A DNA stretch of 64,000 nucleotides, from assembly GCF_017353515.1 (NCBI RefSeq), contig NZ_JAFMPY010000003.1, forward strand, positions 62,001-126,000. The letters are read 5' to 3'. Origin of the DNA: Jiella sonneratiae (GTDB taxonomy: Bacteria; Pseudomonadota; Alphaproteobacteria; Rhizobiales; Rhizobiaceae). Shown in pieces: positions 56,079-64,000 of the stretch; positions within the stretch are counted from its first letter, which is position 1; every line of letters starts with the position of its first letter. The notes under the pieces were generated by a model. That model was given only the letters and a program-made list of their open reading frames with translations. It searched no databases and was not told where the DNA came from. The position numbers and the translations under genes are program-made.

Positions 56079-57614
56079 ATGGCGACGCTCCGCTTCGTGC
56101 TCGGCGACCAGCTCAGCCGCAATCTCTCTTCGCTCCGTGATCTTGCCGAAGGCGACGTCGTCCTGATGTGCGAGGTCGCCGACGAGACGCGCTACGTCCG
56201 TCATCACAAGCGCAAGATCGCCTTCCTCTTCGCCGCCATGCGGCACTTTGCCGAGGATCTGAGGGCGCGGGACGTCACCGTCGACTACGTCGCCCTCGAC
56301 GATGCCGCAAACACCGGCTGCTTCACCGGCGAACTCGAACGCGCCGTGGCGCGCCACCGGCCGGATGGCGTCGTCGTGACGGAGCCCGGCGAATGGCGGG
56401 TGCGGCAGATGATGGAGGACTGGCGCGAGGAACTGGACGTCTCGGTCGACATCCGGCCGGACGATCGTTTTCTCTGCAGCCACGAGCGCTTCCGCGCCTT
56501 TGCTCATGGTCTGAAGCAGCTGCGGATGGAGTTCTTCTATCGCGAGATGCGCAAGGAGACCGGCTATCTCATGGAGGGCGACGAGCCCGCCGGGGGCCGC
56601 TGGAATTTCGACCATTCCAACCGCGAGCCGCTCGCGGCGGACGTCGCCCCGCCGGAGCGGCCGACCTATGGCGTGGACGAGACGACGCGAGAGGTTCTGG
56701 ATCTCGTCGCCGCCCGCTTCGGCAACCATTTCGGCGGTCTCGACGATTTCGACTATCCGGTCACCCGGCGCCAGGCGCTGCACTCCCTCGCCTGGTTCGT
56801 CGAAACGGCGCTGCCGGATTTCGGCACCTATCAGGATGCCATGCGGGAGGGCGAGCCGCTGCTCTTCCACTCGCACGTCTCGGCGCTGATCAATTGCGGC
56901 CTGATCGACCCGCGCGAGGCCTGCGAGCGGGCGGAAGCCGCCTGGCGGGACGGCAGCGCGCCGATCAACGCCGTCGAGGGCTTCATCCGCCAGATCATCG
57001 GCTGGCGGGAGTTCGTCCGCGGCGTCTACTGGCGCGAGATGCCGGACTATGCCGCGTCCAACAAGCTCCTCGCCCGCCGGAAGCTGCCCGACTTCTTCTG
57101 GACCGGGGAGACCGATCTCAACTGCCTGGGGGCGTGCTTCCGCGAGGTGCGGGACAGCGCCTACAACCACCACATCCAGCGGCTGATGGTGATCGGCAAT
57201 TTCTGCCTCCTCTGCGGCTTCGATCCAAAAGAGGTGCAGGAGTGGTATCTCGTCGTCTATCACGATGCCTATGAGTGGGTGGAGATGCCGAACGTCGTCG
57301 GCATGATCCTCTATGCCGACGGCGGGCTGTTCGCCTCCAAGCCCTATGCCGCCTCGGCGAACTATATCGACAAAATGTCCGACTATTGCGGGTCCTGCCG
57401 CTATTCGCCGAAGCTGAAGACCGGCGAGGGCGCCTGCCCGTTCAACCTGCTCTACTGGGATTTCGTCGCCCGCAACGCCGAGCGGCTGCAGGGCAACCCC
57501 CGCATGGCCCGCACCTATGCGACGCTCGGGCGGATGGATGCGAAGAAGGTGGCGACGATCCGGCGCGAGGCGGAAGGCTTCCTCGACGGCCTCGTCTCGA
57601 CGGGTGAATACTGA
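56079..57614 (+). CDS. phrB: Iron-sulfur cryptochrome/(6-4) photolyase (PhrB type)
   Basis: The 511-residue flavoprotein belongs to the bacterial FeS-BCP family, which repairs (6-4) photoproducts with FAD, a lumazine antenna and a [4Fe-4S] cluster. Cluster cysteines Cys349, Cys437, Cys440 and Cys453 (LNCLG, DYCGSCRYSP, GEGACPF) align one residue off those of Agrobacterium PhrB (350, 438, 441, 454). FAD-site features include FIRQIIGWREFVRGVYWRE and YNHHIQRLMVIGNF. ATG 56079 follows the SDR by 7 nt. Confidence 0.95.
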   Translation: MATLRFVLGDQLSRNLSSLRDLAEGDVVLMCEVADETRYVRHHKRKIAFLFAAMRHFAEDLRARDVTVDYVALDDAANTGCFTGELERAVARHRPDGVVVTEPGEWRVRQMMEDWREELDVSVDIRPDDRFLCSHERFRAFAHGLKQLRMEFFYREMRKETGYLMEGDEPAGGRWNFDHSNREPLAADVAPPERPTYGVDETTREVLDLVAARFGNHFGGLDDFDYPVTRRQALHSLAWFVETALPDFGTYQDAMREGEPLLFHSHVSALINCGLIDPREACERAEAAWRDGSAPINAVEGFIRQIIGWREFVRGVYWREMPDYAASNKLLARRKLPDFFWTGETDLNCLGACFREVRDSAYNHHIQRLMVIGNFCLLCGFDPKEVQEWYLVVYHDAYEWVEMPNVVGMILYADGGLFASKPYAASANYIDKMSDYCGSCRYSPKLKTGEGACPFNLLYWDFVARNAERLQGNPRMARTYATLGRMDAKKVATIRREAEGFLDGLVSTGEY

Positions 57615-57741
57615 TCATCAACGAGGCATGCCGATTTGTTGTGCAAATGCAACGGCGCGCGCGAAAGACGGGCGAGGGCGGTGGCACCGCACGGCTTCGG
57701 GTTTCCCTCGCTCTGAAACTGGCCGAATGTCGCAGGGTCGC

Positions 57742-57756
57742 TTAACGTCTCGTTAA
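57742..57756. promoter_or_regulatory. CtrA-type binding site
   Basis: TTAACGTCTCGTTAA fits TTAA-N7-TTAA exactly and is followed by C, the full CtrA consensus. In this GC-rich DNA such a match is rare. It lies about 120 nt upstream of usg and 128 nt past the photolyase stop. Confidence 0.55.
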
Positions 57757-57793
57757 CGAAGGCGGCGCAGCATCGTCTGATCGCTCCACTGAT

Positions 57794-57809
57794 CGGACAC
57801 CCGTGTCCG
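57794..57809. repeat. Short perfect dyad upstream of usg
   Basis: CGGACAC-CC-GTGTCCG is a 16-nt inverted repeat, 38 nt after the CtrA-type site and 67 nt before usg. It could be an operator; no regulator is assigned. Confidence 0.4.
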
Positions 57810-57876
57810 TCAAGTTGGATGCGGATGATCCAGCGTCGGCCGCTCGCCGGCCGCCGCTTTTCGAAGAGGTGTGCCG

Positions 57877-58158
57877 ATGACTGCCAGATCTGTCGACGCG
57901 TCGTTCCGTCGGATGCTTCAGGGATACAGCCTCACCTCGGCCGAGGTGCTGTATCGCATGCCGGATCATCCGACGTTGCTCCAGACCTTCTTCTGGCAGT
58001 TCGAGGACATGGCGCCGGACTATCCGCGTCTAAAGCGGTTTCTCGACCATTGGGAGCGGGAGATCGAGGCGATCATCCATTCCGTCCGCGTCATGCATCA
58101 GGGGCTGATCACGCCGAAGGAAATCCGCCTCGTGAAGGACGGCGGCCATCTGCACTGA
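57877..58158 (+). CDS. usg: Usg-family protein
   Basis: The 93-residue protein has the Usg pattern: FRRMLQGYSLTSAEVLYRMP, DHPTLLQTFFWQFEDMAPDY, FLDHWEREIEAIIHSVRV. Usg was named for its place upstream of trpF in Caulobacter; its function is unknown and no trp gene is adjacent here. ATG 57877 is spaced well from GAAGAGG, whereas the in-frame GTG 57871 is too close. It converges on radC with 22 nt between stops. Confidence 0.88.
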   Translation: MTARSVDASFRRMLQGYSLTSAEVLYRMPDHPTLLQTFFWQFEDMAPDYPRLKRFLDHWEREIEAIIHSVRVMHQGLITPKEIRLVKDGGHLH

Positions 58159-58180
58159 CGATCCGGCCTCGGCCGCGCCG

Positions 58181-58978
58181 TCAGATCAGCCGCAGCCCCT
58201 TGAGGCTGGCATGGCCGTTCTTGCCGATGATGATGTGGTCGTGGACGGCGACGCCGAGCGGCCGCGCGGTCTCGACGATCGTCTTCGTCATGTCGATGTC
58301 GGCGCGCGAGGGTGTCGGGTCGCCGGAGGGATGGTTGTGGACGAGGATGATCGCGGTGGCGTTCAGTTCCAGCGCGCGGCGCATGACCTCGCGCGGATAG
58401 ACCGGCGTGTGGTCGACCGTTCCGGTGCCCTGCACCTCGTCGGCGATGAGGGCGTTCTTCTTGTCGAGAAACAGGATGCGGAACTGCTCGCGCCCTTCGT
58501 GGGCCATCGCCGCCTTGCAGTAGTCGAGCACCGCGGCCCATGAAGAAAGCACTTCGCGCTGCCGCACCGCCGAGCGCATGCCGCGCCGGTTGACCGCCGC
58601 GACGACGGCGATGTCGAGGGCGACGGCGTCCTTGACGCCCGGAACCTCGGTGAGGCGCCGCGTCGGCGCGCCGAGCACCTCGGCGAGCGAGCCGAAATGC
58701 GCGATAAGCGCTTTCGCGATCGGCTTGACGTCCTTGCGCGGGATCGAACGGAAGAGGATCAGTTCGAGCAGCTCGTAGTCGGCGAGCGCGTCGTCCCCCG
58801 CCGCGGCGAAACGCGCCCGCAGCCGGTCGCGATGGCCGTCGTGATGGCGCGCGGCCCGGTCTTCGCCGGTGCCCGCGGCCTTGCGCTGGGGCTGCGGCGA
58901 CCTGGATATGCGCTCCTCGAGCCCCGGCCAGACGTCGTCCGCTCCGGTGAGGTCTCCGCGATCGCCGGACGAAGCCAT
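58181..58978 (-). CDS. radC: RadC-family JAB-domain protein
   Basis: The 265-residue protein has an N-terminal helix-hairpin-helix region (about 65-135; [33 protein letters not shown]) and a C-terminal JAB/JAMM domain with the metalloprotease motif [14 protein letters not shown]. RadC was once linked to repair of DNA damage, but that phenotype in E. coli was later assigned to another gene, so its role is open. ATG 58978 lies 8 nt after map. It is the third gene of sfsA-map-radC. Confidence 0.93.
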   Translation of the reverse strand: MASSGDRGDLTGADDVWPGLEERISRSPQPQRKAAGTGEDRAARHHDGHRDRLRARFAAAGDDALADYELLELILFRSIPRKDVKPIAKALIAHFGSLAEVLGAPTRRLTEVPGVKDAVALDIAVVAAVNRRGMRSAVRQREVLSSWAAVLDYCKAAMAHEGREQFRILFLDKKNALIADEVQGTGTVDHTPVYPREVMRRALELNATAIILVHNHPSGDPTPSRADIDMTKTIVETARPLGVAVHDHIIIGKNGHASLKGLRLI

Positions 58979-58986
58979 CGCCGCGC

Positions 58987-59838
58987 CTATTCGGCCGCGG
59001 CCGGTTCGCGCGTGAAGGCGATCCCCGGCGTGTCGAGCCCTGCCGGAGAGTGGGTGAACACCTCGTAGCCGTCCTCGGTGACACCCAGCGTGTGTTCGTA
59101 CTGGGCGGAGAGCGTCCGGTCGCGGGTGACGGCCGTCCAGCCGTCGTTGAGGATCTTCACGTGCGGCCGCCCGAGATTGATCATCGGCTCGACGGTGAAG
59201 ATCATGCCGGGCTTCAGTTCGGGGCCTTCGCCGCGGCGGCCGTAATGCAGGACGTTCGGCGCGTCGTGGAAGAGCTTGCCGACACCGTGGCCGCAGAAGT
59301 CCCGCACCACCGAGCAACGCTCGGCCTCGGCGTAGCTCTGGATCGCCTCGCCGATGTCGCCGACATGGCCGCCCGGCTTCACCGCCTCGATGCCGAGGAG
59401 CAGCGAGCGGTAGGTCACCTCGCAGAGCCGCTCGGCCGCCCGCTTGATCCGCCCGACCGGATACATGCGCGAGGAATCCCCGTGCCAGCCGTCGACGATC
59501 AGCGTGACGTCGACATTGACGATGTCGCCTTCCTTCAGCGGCTTCTCGTTGGGAATACCGTGGCAGACCACGTGATTGATCGAGGTGCAGACGCTCTTCA
59601 TGTAGCCGCGGTAGTTCAGCGTCGCGGGGACGGCGCCGTTCGACAGGGCGAAGTCGTAGACGAAGTCGTCGAGCGCCTGCGTCGTCGCGCCGGGCACCAC
59701 CAGTTCCGCCAGGCCGTCGAGGCAGCGCGCCGTCAGCTGGCAGGCCTGGCGCATGCCGGCGAAGGCCTCCGGCCCGTAGAGCCGGATGGCGCCGGTGTTG
59801 CGGATCGGATTCGCCTCGGCCTCGAGATAGGTGGTCAT
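58987..59838 (-). CDS. map: Methionine aminopeptidase, type I
   Basis: The 283-residue enzyme removes the N-terminal Met from nascent proteins. The five metal ligands are visible: Asp in [11 protein letters not shown], Asp in HGDSSRMY, His in [11 protein letters not shown], Glu in FTVEPMI and Glu in YEHTLGV. The substrate His is in GIPNE's partner VVCHGIP. It begins with an N-terminal extension of about 20 residues typical of rhizobial Map. ATG 59838 overlaps the sfsA stop by 4 nt. Confidence 0.95.
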   Translation of the reverse strand: MTTYLEAEANPIRNTGAIRLYGPEAFAGMRQACQLTARCLDGLAELVVPGATTQALDDFVYDFALSNGAVPATLNYRGYMKSVCTSINHVVCHGIPNEKPLKEGDIVNVDVTLIVDGWHGDSSRMYPVGRIKRAAERLCEVTYRSLLLGIEAVKPGGHVGDIGEAIQSYAEAERCSVVRDFCGHGVGKLFHDAPNVLHYGRRGEGPELKPGMIFTVEPMINLGRPHVKILNDGWTAVTRDRTLSAQYEHTLGVTEDGYEVFTHSPAGLDTPGIAFTREPAAAE

Positions 59839-60545
59839 GGTCGCTCGACGATCGGGAGGGTGCGGTTGGGGATGATCCCGTCAAGGGTGATGTCGCACCG
59901 AACGGCGAAGGCTTCAACCCCTCGGCGCCGTGCCGCGGCGAAGCCCGCCGCATAGGCGGGGTCGAGATCGGCGGCGAAGGCGAGCCGGTCGCAGTCCGCC
60001 CGCTGCACGACGTAGAGCATCACCGCGCGGCTGCCCGCCGCGACCTCGGCGGCGAGATCGTCGAGGTGGCGGGCGCCGCGCGTCGTCACGCAGTCGGGAA
60101 ACTCGGCGAGGCCCGCTTCGCGCCTCAGATGGACGTTCTTCACCTCGACGAAGACCGCGCGTCCGTCCGGCTGCCGGTAGAGGAGGTCGACCCGCGAGGC
60201 GGCGGCATAGCGCACCTCGCGCCGGGCCGGCCCGAGGCCGGAGAGTTCCTGGACGAGGCCCGCGGCGATCGCCTCCTCGGCGATCCGGTTGGGAAGGCCG
60301 GTGTTGATGCCGACGAGCGTTCCGTCCGCCTCGACGATCTCCAGCGTCAGCGGCAGCTTGCGCTTGAGGTTGGGCGAGCGCGACAGGAAGACCCGCGCGC
60401 CTGGCGCCTTCAGCCCCATCATGGCGCCAGGATTGGGGCAGTGGACGGTGACCGGGGCACCCTCGCCGTCGATCGCGACGTCGGCGAGGAAGCGCTTGTA
60501 GCGCTCGATCAGGCGGCCGGGGATCAGCGGGGCGGGGAACTGCAT
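59835..60545 (-). CDS. sfsA: SfsA family protein (sugar fermentation stimulation)
   Basis: The 236-residue protein has the SfsA pattern: [20 protein letters not shown] with the N-terminal OB-like domain, [20 protein letters not shown] with a PD-(D/E)XK-like core (Asp, Glu, Lys), and [14 protein letters not shown]. coli SfsA was reported as a DNA-binding stimulator of mal genes; the nuclease-like core suggests nucleic acid binding. It is the first gene of sfsA-map-radC. Confidence 0.93.
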   Translation of the reverse strand: MQFPAPLIPGRLIERYKRFLADVAIDGEGAPVTVHCPNPGAMMGLKAPGARVFLSRSPNLKRKLPLTLEIVEADGTLVGINTGLPNRIAEEAIAAGLVQELSGLGPARREVRYAAASRVDLLYRQPDGRAVFVEVKNVHLRREAGLAEFPDCVTTRGARHLDDLAAEVAAGSRAVMLYVVQRADCDRLAFAADLDPAYAAGFAAARRRGVEAFAVRCDITLDGIIPNRTLPIVERP

Positions 60546-60599
60546 CGCCGGCGGGTAGCTCCTCGCCCCCGCCGGGTCAACGTCGCCGCGGTCCCGACT

Positions 60600-61046
60600 C
60601 TACCAGGCGAGTTCCACATGCGGCCGCCCGTCCGACGTCTTCTCGCGGCTGCGCCCGGTGTCGTCGACGACGCAGTTCACCCGGTGCCGGAAGGCCGAGA
60701 AGCTGTCGAAGGTGACGACGTCGACCGGCTCGTCGAACCTCAGCGTCAGGCGGATGCGGGTCGGGTCGGCCTCGAAGGCGCTCGCCGCGATCACCTCGCC
60801 GGTGAAGCGCTGGCCGAGATAGCAGCCTGCGACCCGCGACCCGAGGGTGTAGGGCGACAGGCGCGGCCGGTTGCCGAGCCGGGCGTGCAGCGTGTTCCAG
60901 TCGCGGAACCCGTGCTGATGGGCGACGAGCTCCAGCGCCCGGCAATGCGAGACCGGCTGTCCGGCCGCCTCGAGCGAGGCCCGCAGCCGCCTTGCCTGAT
61001 CCTTCAGAACGGGCAGCGAGGGCAGGGGAATAGTGGGAGATTGCAT
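60600..61046 (-). CDS. Small protein of the glyoxalase-superfamily type
   Basis: The 148-residue protein starts with LPVLKDQARRLRASLEAAGQ and SHCRALELVAHQHGFRDWNT, a helical module found in proteins that genome pipelines call glyoxalase superfamily, followed by a beta-rich half (FTGEVIAASAFEADPTRIRL). Metal ligands of true glyoxalases are not evident. ATG 61046 follows GGAAGGAG. It stands alone between phaC and sfsA. Function unknown. Confidence 0.6.
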   Translation of the reverse strand: MQSPTIPLPSLPVLKDQARRLRASLEAAGQPVSHCRALELVAHQHGFRDWNTLHARLGNRPRLSPYTLGSRVAGCYLGQRFTGEVIAASAFEADPTRIRLTLRFDEPVDVVTFDSFSAFRHRVNCVVDDTGRSREKTSDGRPHVELAW

Positions 61047-61376
61047 GTCGGAAGCTCCTTCCGGCATCGCATGGCGGCCAAATCTGGCGGGTGTCCGCAT
61101 TGCCGCCGGCCGGCGATGCCCGATCGAAGGCTTCGACGGTTGCGTCTCGGGGAGGACTTCACCACGGCGATCAGCCAGCGGACGGCGGGCGCCTCGAGCC
61201 CTGGAGACGCCTATAGCCGTCCTCGCGACCGGCGGCAATCCGGGCGATGCCGATCCGCCCGGAGCAATCGCCCGAAGCCCGGGCCGGCAGGGCGATCGCC
61301 CTGATCGCGGACGGACGCTCGCTCCTTCGGGCCGGTCGCTTCCAGCGCCGGGGCGCATGGCGGCGCGCTCCGGCCG
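61047..61376. other. Intergenic region between phaC and the glyoxalase-superfamily gene
   Basis: About 330 nt without a convincing gene. It contains a 14-nt palindrome AGGGCGATCGCCCT (61289-61302) that has no loop and no T run. I could not assign a phaC terminator or the promoter of the small gene. Confidence 0.45.
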
Positions 61377-63209
61377 TCAGGACGGCATCCGCACATACCG
61401 CCCCGGCGCGTCCTCGATCGGCGTCAGCCGGCCGCCGCCCGGCTCGCGCGGCTCGATCCTGTCGCCGAGATGCGGCGTCAGCCATTCCAGCCAGTGGCCC
61501 CACCAGGAGCCCGGCGTTTCCCTCGCCGCCAAGAGCCAGTCCTCGAAGCCGCCGGTGTCCTTCGGCGCCGGGCCGGTCCAGTACTGGTACTTGTTCTTCG
61601 CCGGCGGGTTGACGACGCCGGCGATGTGGCCGGAGCCGGTGAGCACGAAATCGACCTTCGAGCCGAAGGCGAGGCAGCCGCGATAGACCGACCGCGCGGG
61701 GGCGATGTGGTCTTCCTTGGTGGCGAGGTTGTAGATCGGCATCGTCACCTTGGAGAGGTCGAGCCTGACGCCGCCGATCTCCATCTTGCCGCGCGAGAGC
61801 CGGTTCTCGTGATAGCAGTTGCGCAGGTAGAAGAGGTGGTTCGCCTTCGGCATCCGCGTCGAATCGGCGTTCCAGTAGAGAAGGTCGAAGGGCAGCGGCT
61901 CCTTGCCGCGCAGGTAGTTGTTGACGAAATAGGGCCAGATCAGATCGCCGGAGCGCAGAAGGTTGAAGGCCGTCGCCATCTGCGAGCCTTCCAGATAGCC
62001 CCGCTCCATCGAGCGCTCGAGCGCCTTCAGCTGGGTCTCGTCGACGAAGACCTTGAGGTCGCCGGCATGGGTGAAGTCGATCTGGGTGGTGAGGAAGGTC
62101 GTCGTCTTGATCCGCTCGTCGCCCTTCGCCTTCAGATAGGCGAGCGAGGCGCCGAGCAGCGTGCCGCCGACGCAATAGCCGACGGCGTTGACCTGCGCTT
62201 CGCCGGTCGCCTTCTCCGCCGTGTCGAGGCCGAAGCGGATTCCCTCCTCGATATATTCCTGCCAGCCCTTCTCGGCCTGGCGCTCGTCCGGATTGACCCA
62301 GGAGACGACGAACACCGTCAGCCCCTGCTTCACCGCCCAGCCGATGAACGACTTCTCCGGATTGAGATCGAGGATGTAGAACTTGTTGATCCAGGGCGGC
62401 ACGATGAGCAGCGGGCGGCGGAACACCGTCTCGGTCTGCGGCGCATACTGGATGATCTGGCAGAGATCGTTCTCCGCGACGACCTTGCCGGGCGTCACCG
62501 CCATGTCGCGGCCGACCTGGTACTTGCTGTAGTCCGACTGCCGCAGCCTCAGCGTTCCGCGGCCGGCGACCATATCCTCGGCGAACATCTTCATGCCCTT
62601 GACGAGGTTCTCGCCGTTCGAGGCGATGGTCTCGCGGTACAGCTCCGGATTGGTCATCACGAAGTTCGAGGGGGCGAGCGCGTTGGAGATCTGGCGGACG
62701 TAGAAGGCGGCCTTGTGCCGTGTATGCGGATCGAGCCCCTCCGCCCGCTCGACGAGCTCGTCGGCCCAGCGGCTGGTCAACAGATAGGTCTGCTTGACGA
62801 AGTCGAAGAACAGATTCTCGTTCCAGTCGGCCCCGGCGAAGCGCTTGTCGCCCTTGGCCGCGTCGACCGGATGGTCGGGCGCCTCGCCGGCGAGCCGGCG
62901 GATGGAATTGCTCCAGATGTTCAGGTAGCTGGCGAAGAGGTTGGTCTGGGCCTCCATCGCCCGCGCCGGATCGGTCATCCAATATTCGGAAACCTTGGAG
63001 AGCGTCTGCACCACCTCGGCCATGGAAATCGGCCCGCCGTCGACGACCTCCCCCTTTTCCCGGGGTGCGACCCAGGCGGCGGCGGCTTTGCCGATCTGCT
63101 CCAGCATGCGCGCCATGTTCCGGCTGAAGGCCTCGGGATCCTTCACCACGAAGTCCTCGGTATGCATGGCGAGCGGATCCGTCTCGGGCCTGGTGGCTTT
63201 GCTGGCCAT
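61377..63209 (-). CDS. phaC: Class I poly(3-hydroxyalkanoate) synthase
   Basis: The 610-residue enzyme polymerises (R)-3-hydroxyacyl-CoA into storage polyester granules. The lipase-like box GYCVGGT holds the nucleophile Cys346; the Asp is in [14 protein letters not shown] and the His in [13 protein letters not shown]. The class I N-terminal domain precedes [23 protein letters not shown] 63209 follows GGGAGGA; frames extending further upstream are low in family similarity. It is transcribed alone, away from the lipoprotein gene. No phaA, phaB or phaR lies in the window. Confidence 0.95.
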   Translation of the reverse strand: MASKATRPETDPLAMHTEDFVVKDPEAFSRNMARMLEQIGKAAAAWVAPREKGEVVDGGPISMAEVVQTLSKVSEYWMTDPARAMEAQTNLFASYLNIWSNSIRRLAGEAPDHPVDAAKGDKRFAGADWNENLFFDFVKQTYLLTSRWADELVERAEGLDPHTRHKAAFYVRQISNALAPSNFVMTNPELYRETIASNGENLVKGMKMFAEDMVAGRGTLRLRQSDYSKYQVGRDMAVTPGKVVAENDLCQIIQYAPQTETVFRRPLLIVPPWINKFYILDLNPEKSFIGWAVKQGLTVFVVSWVNPDERQAEKGWQEYIEEGIRFGLDTAEKATGEAQVNAVGYCVGGTLLGASLAYLKAKGDERIKTTTFLTTQIDFTHAGDLKVFVDETQLKALERSMERGYLEGSQMATAFNLLRSGDLIWPYFVNNYLRGKEPLPFDLLYWNADSTRMPKANHLFYLRNCYHENRLSRGKMEIGGVRLDLSKVTMPIYNLATKEDHIAPARSVYRGCLAFGSKVDFVLTGSGHIAGVVNPPAKNKYQYWTGPAPKDTGGFEDWLLAARETPGSWWGHWLEWLTPHLGDRIEPREPGGGRLTPIEDAPGRYVRMPS

Positions 63210-63338
63210 CGGTCTTGCGTCCTCCCTGTTCCCCGGCCGGTGCGGCGACGGTCTCGGCGTGTCGCGTCCGGCGATCGGATGCGTCTCGATTCCTAGCGCC
63301 AATCTTGCAACGGCGACATGAAACGGACGCTGGCTTCT

Positions 63339-63367
63339 TTGTGTTTGCCTTGTCCGTAGGATATGAC
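63339..63367 (+). promoter_or_regulatory. Possible promoter of the small lipoprotein gene
   Basis: TTGTGT (63339-63344) and TATGAC (63362-63367) are separated by 17 nt. The predicted start is about 60 nt upstream of the chosen ATG at 63434. Confidence 0.45.
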
Positions 63368-63433
63368 ACAGGCGTCGCGGATTTGAAGCGGTCTGCACGC
63401 CTGTCGGTGGTTGCTTCGGATGGACTGTTGGGA

Positions 63434-63889
63434 ATGGCCGGTGGGATCGCCCCTCGCATGTTGACGGCATTGGCCATGACGGCGGCGCTCGCCGGCTGCC
63501 AGGCGGCCTACGAGGAGGCGATGACGCCGCAGACCGTCGCCTACCATCCCGTCGCCCCGGACGGCCGCTCCGGCCAGCGCCTCGGCCCCGACGGCTATCC
63601 GATGCTCGGCGCCTATCCCGACGCCGCCGCGCCCCAGGTCGACGATGCCACGGTCGCGGCGCAGCGACGGCGGGCCGCAGCGCTCGCCGGTAAGCGCGGG
63701 GGCGCCGCCTCGACCCGCGGCTACGACGCGGAGATCGCCCGGCTGAAGCGGCTGAAGCGGCGTCAGGCCGAGGAAGTCGACGCCGCGCTCGCCCGCAAGC
63801 CCGAATCGGCTGCCGTGAAGGTCGGGTCCGGCCAGGCCCCGAGCCGCACGCCCGAAGAGGTGCTGCGGCAGATCCAGACCGGCCAGTAG
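63434..63889 (+). CDS. Small lipoprotein, function unknown
   Basis: The 151-residue protein begins with a lipoprotein signal ([14 protein letters not shown], lipobox LAGC, Cys near residue 22). The mature part is polar: a Pro/Gly-rich segment ([20 protein letters not shown]) and a Lys/Arg-rich helix ([20 protein letters not shown]) before [11 protein letters not shown]. It resembles small rhizobial lipoproteins without assigned role. ATG 63434 is chosen because it gives a compact signal; in-frame TTG and later ATG 63458 are alternatives. It is divergent from phaC. Confidence 0.65.
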   Translation: MAGGIAPRMLTALAMTAALAGCQAAYEEAMTPQTVAYHPVAPDGRSGQRLGPDGYPMLGAYPDAAAPQVDDATVAAQRRRAAALAGKRGGAASTRGYDAEIARLKRLKRRQAEEVDAALARKPESAAVKVGSGQAPSRTPEEVLRQIQTGQ

Positions 63890-64000
63890 ACGCCGCGCCG
63901 GCCGGACGGCCGTGGTTCAGTGGCGGTGGGCGCCGAAGCGAGATCTTGTTCCGGCATCCGGCCGGAGACCATTCCCGGCATGGTGCCGGAGGACGAGAGC

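Noticed and set aside
61289-61302. AGGGCGATCGCCCT palindrome as a phaC terminator
   Set aside because: It has no loop and no T run, and lies about 75 nt past the stop; more likely chance in GC-rich DNA.

Overview
The window is a chromosomal stretch of a high-GC alphaproteobacterium, most likely of the Hyphomicrobiales (Rhizobiales). Evidence: an E1-beta subunit of pyruvate dehydrogenase that carries its own lipoyl domain, the gene order pdhA-pdhB-pdhC-lpdA-lipA-ratA, an iron-sulfur PhrB-type photolyase, a Usg-family protein, HWE/HisKA_2-type signalling, a CtrA-type TTAA-N7-TTAA site and many periplasmic-binding ABC importers. I see no phage, insertion sequence, integrase or CRISPR array. About 51 protein genes, three tRNA genes and one decayed gene can be supported.

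Layout. 0-10.4 kb: tRNA-Met, then pyruvate dehydrogenase (pdhA, pdhB, pdhC, lpdA) interrupted by an SRPBCC protein, a Uma2-type nuclease gene and a GDSL hydrolase, followed by a small membrane protein, lipA and ratA. 10.4-16 kb (minus): a peptide-type ABC importer with both ATPases fused. 16-22 kb (minus): initiator tRNA, ppa and a ugpBAEC glycerol-3-phosphate importer with PhoB-box-like repeats. 22-24.3 kb: a HWE/HisKA_2 kinase and single-domain response regulator. 24.4-30.3 kb (minus): a decayed sugar-binding-protein gene, then a branched-chain amino acid/amide-type importer. 30.5-34.1 kb: zinc uptake (znuA divergent from znuC-znuB-zur, with two Zur-box-like dyads) and tRNA-Pro.

34.2-51.9 kb looks like an organosulfonate island with two modules. 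The taurine-nitrogen module has a sulfoacetaldehyde-reductase-like SDR (isfD-like) and a TSUP exporter (isfE-like), divergent from an omega-amino acid/taurine:pyruvate aminotransferase, plus a MocR regulator like TauR, a racemase and tauABC. The predicted route is taurine import, transamination, reduction of sulfoacetaldehyde to isethionate, and export. The second module has a LacI regulator with three matching TGAAA/TTTCA dyads, a DegT aminotransferase, a second NitT/TauT importer and hpsN-hpsO-hpsP homologues, which predicts oxidation of dihydroxypropanesulfonate (DHPS) to sulfolactate. No desulfonating enzyme (Xsc, SuyAB, CuyA) lies in the window. A DctB/DctD-like two-component pair follows directly.

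55-64 kb: an SDR that lacks the catalytic tyrosine, paired with an iron-sulfur photolyase; usg with a CtrA-like site; the operon sfsA-map-radC; a small glyoxalase-superfamily protein; a class I PHA synthase; and a small lipoprotein.

A recurring design: in four separate ABC operons a strong GC-rich stem-loop follows the binding-protein gene, as expected for stabilising the transcript of the most abundant component. Names rest on motif and context recognition only; no database search was run.
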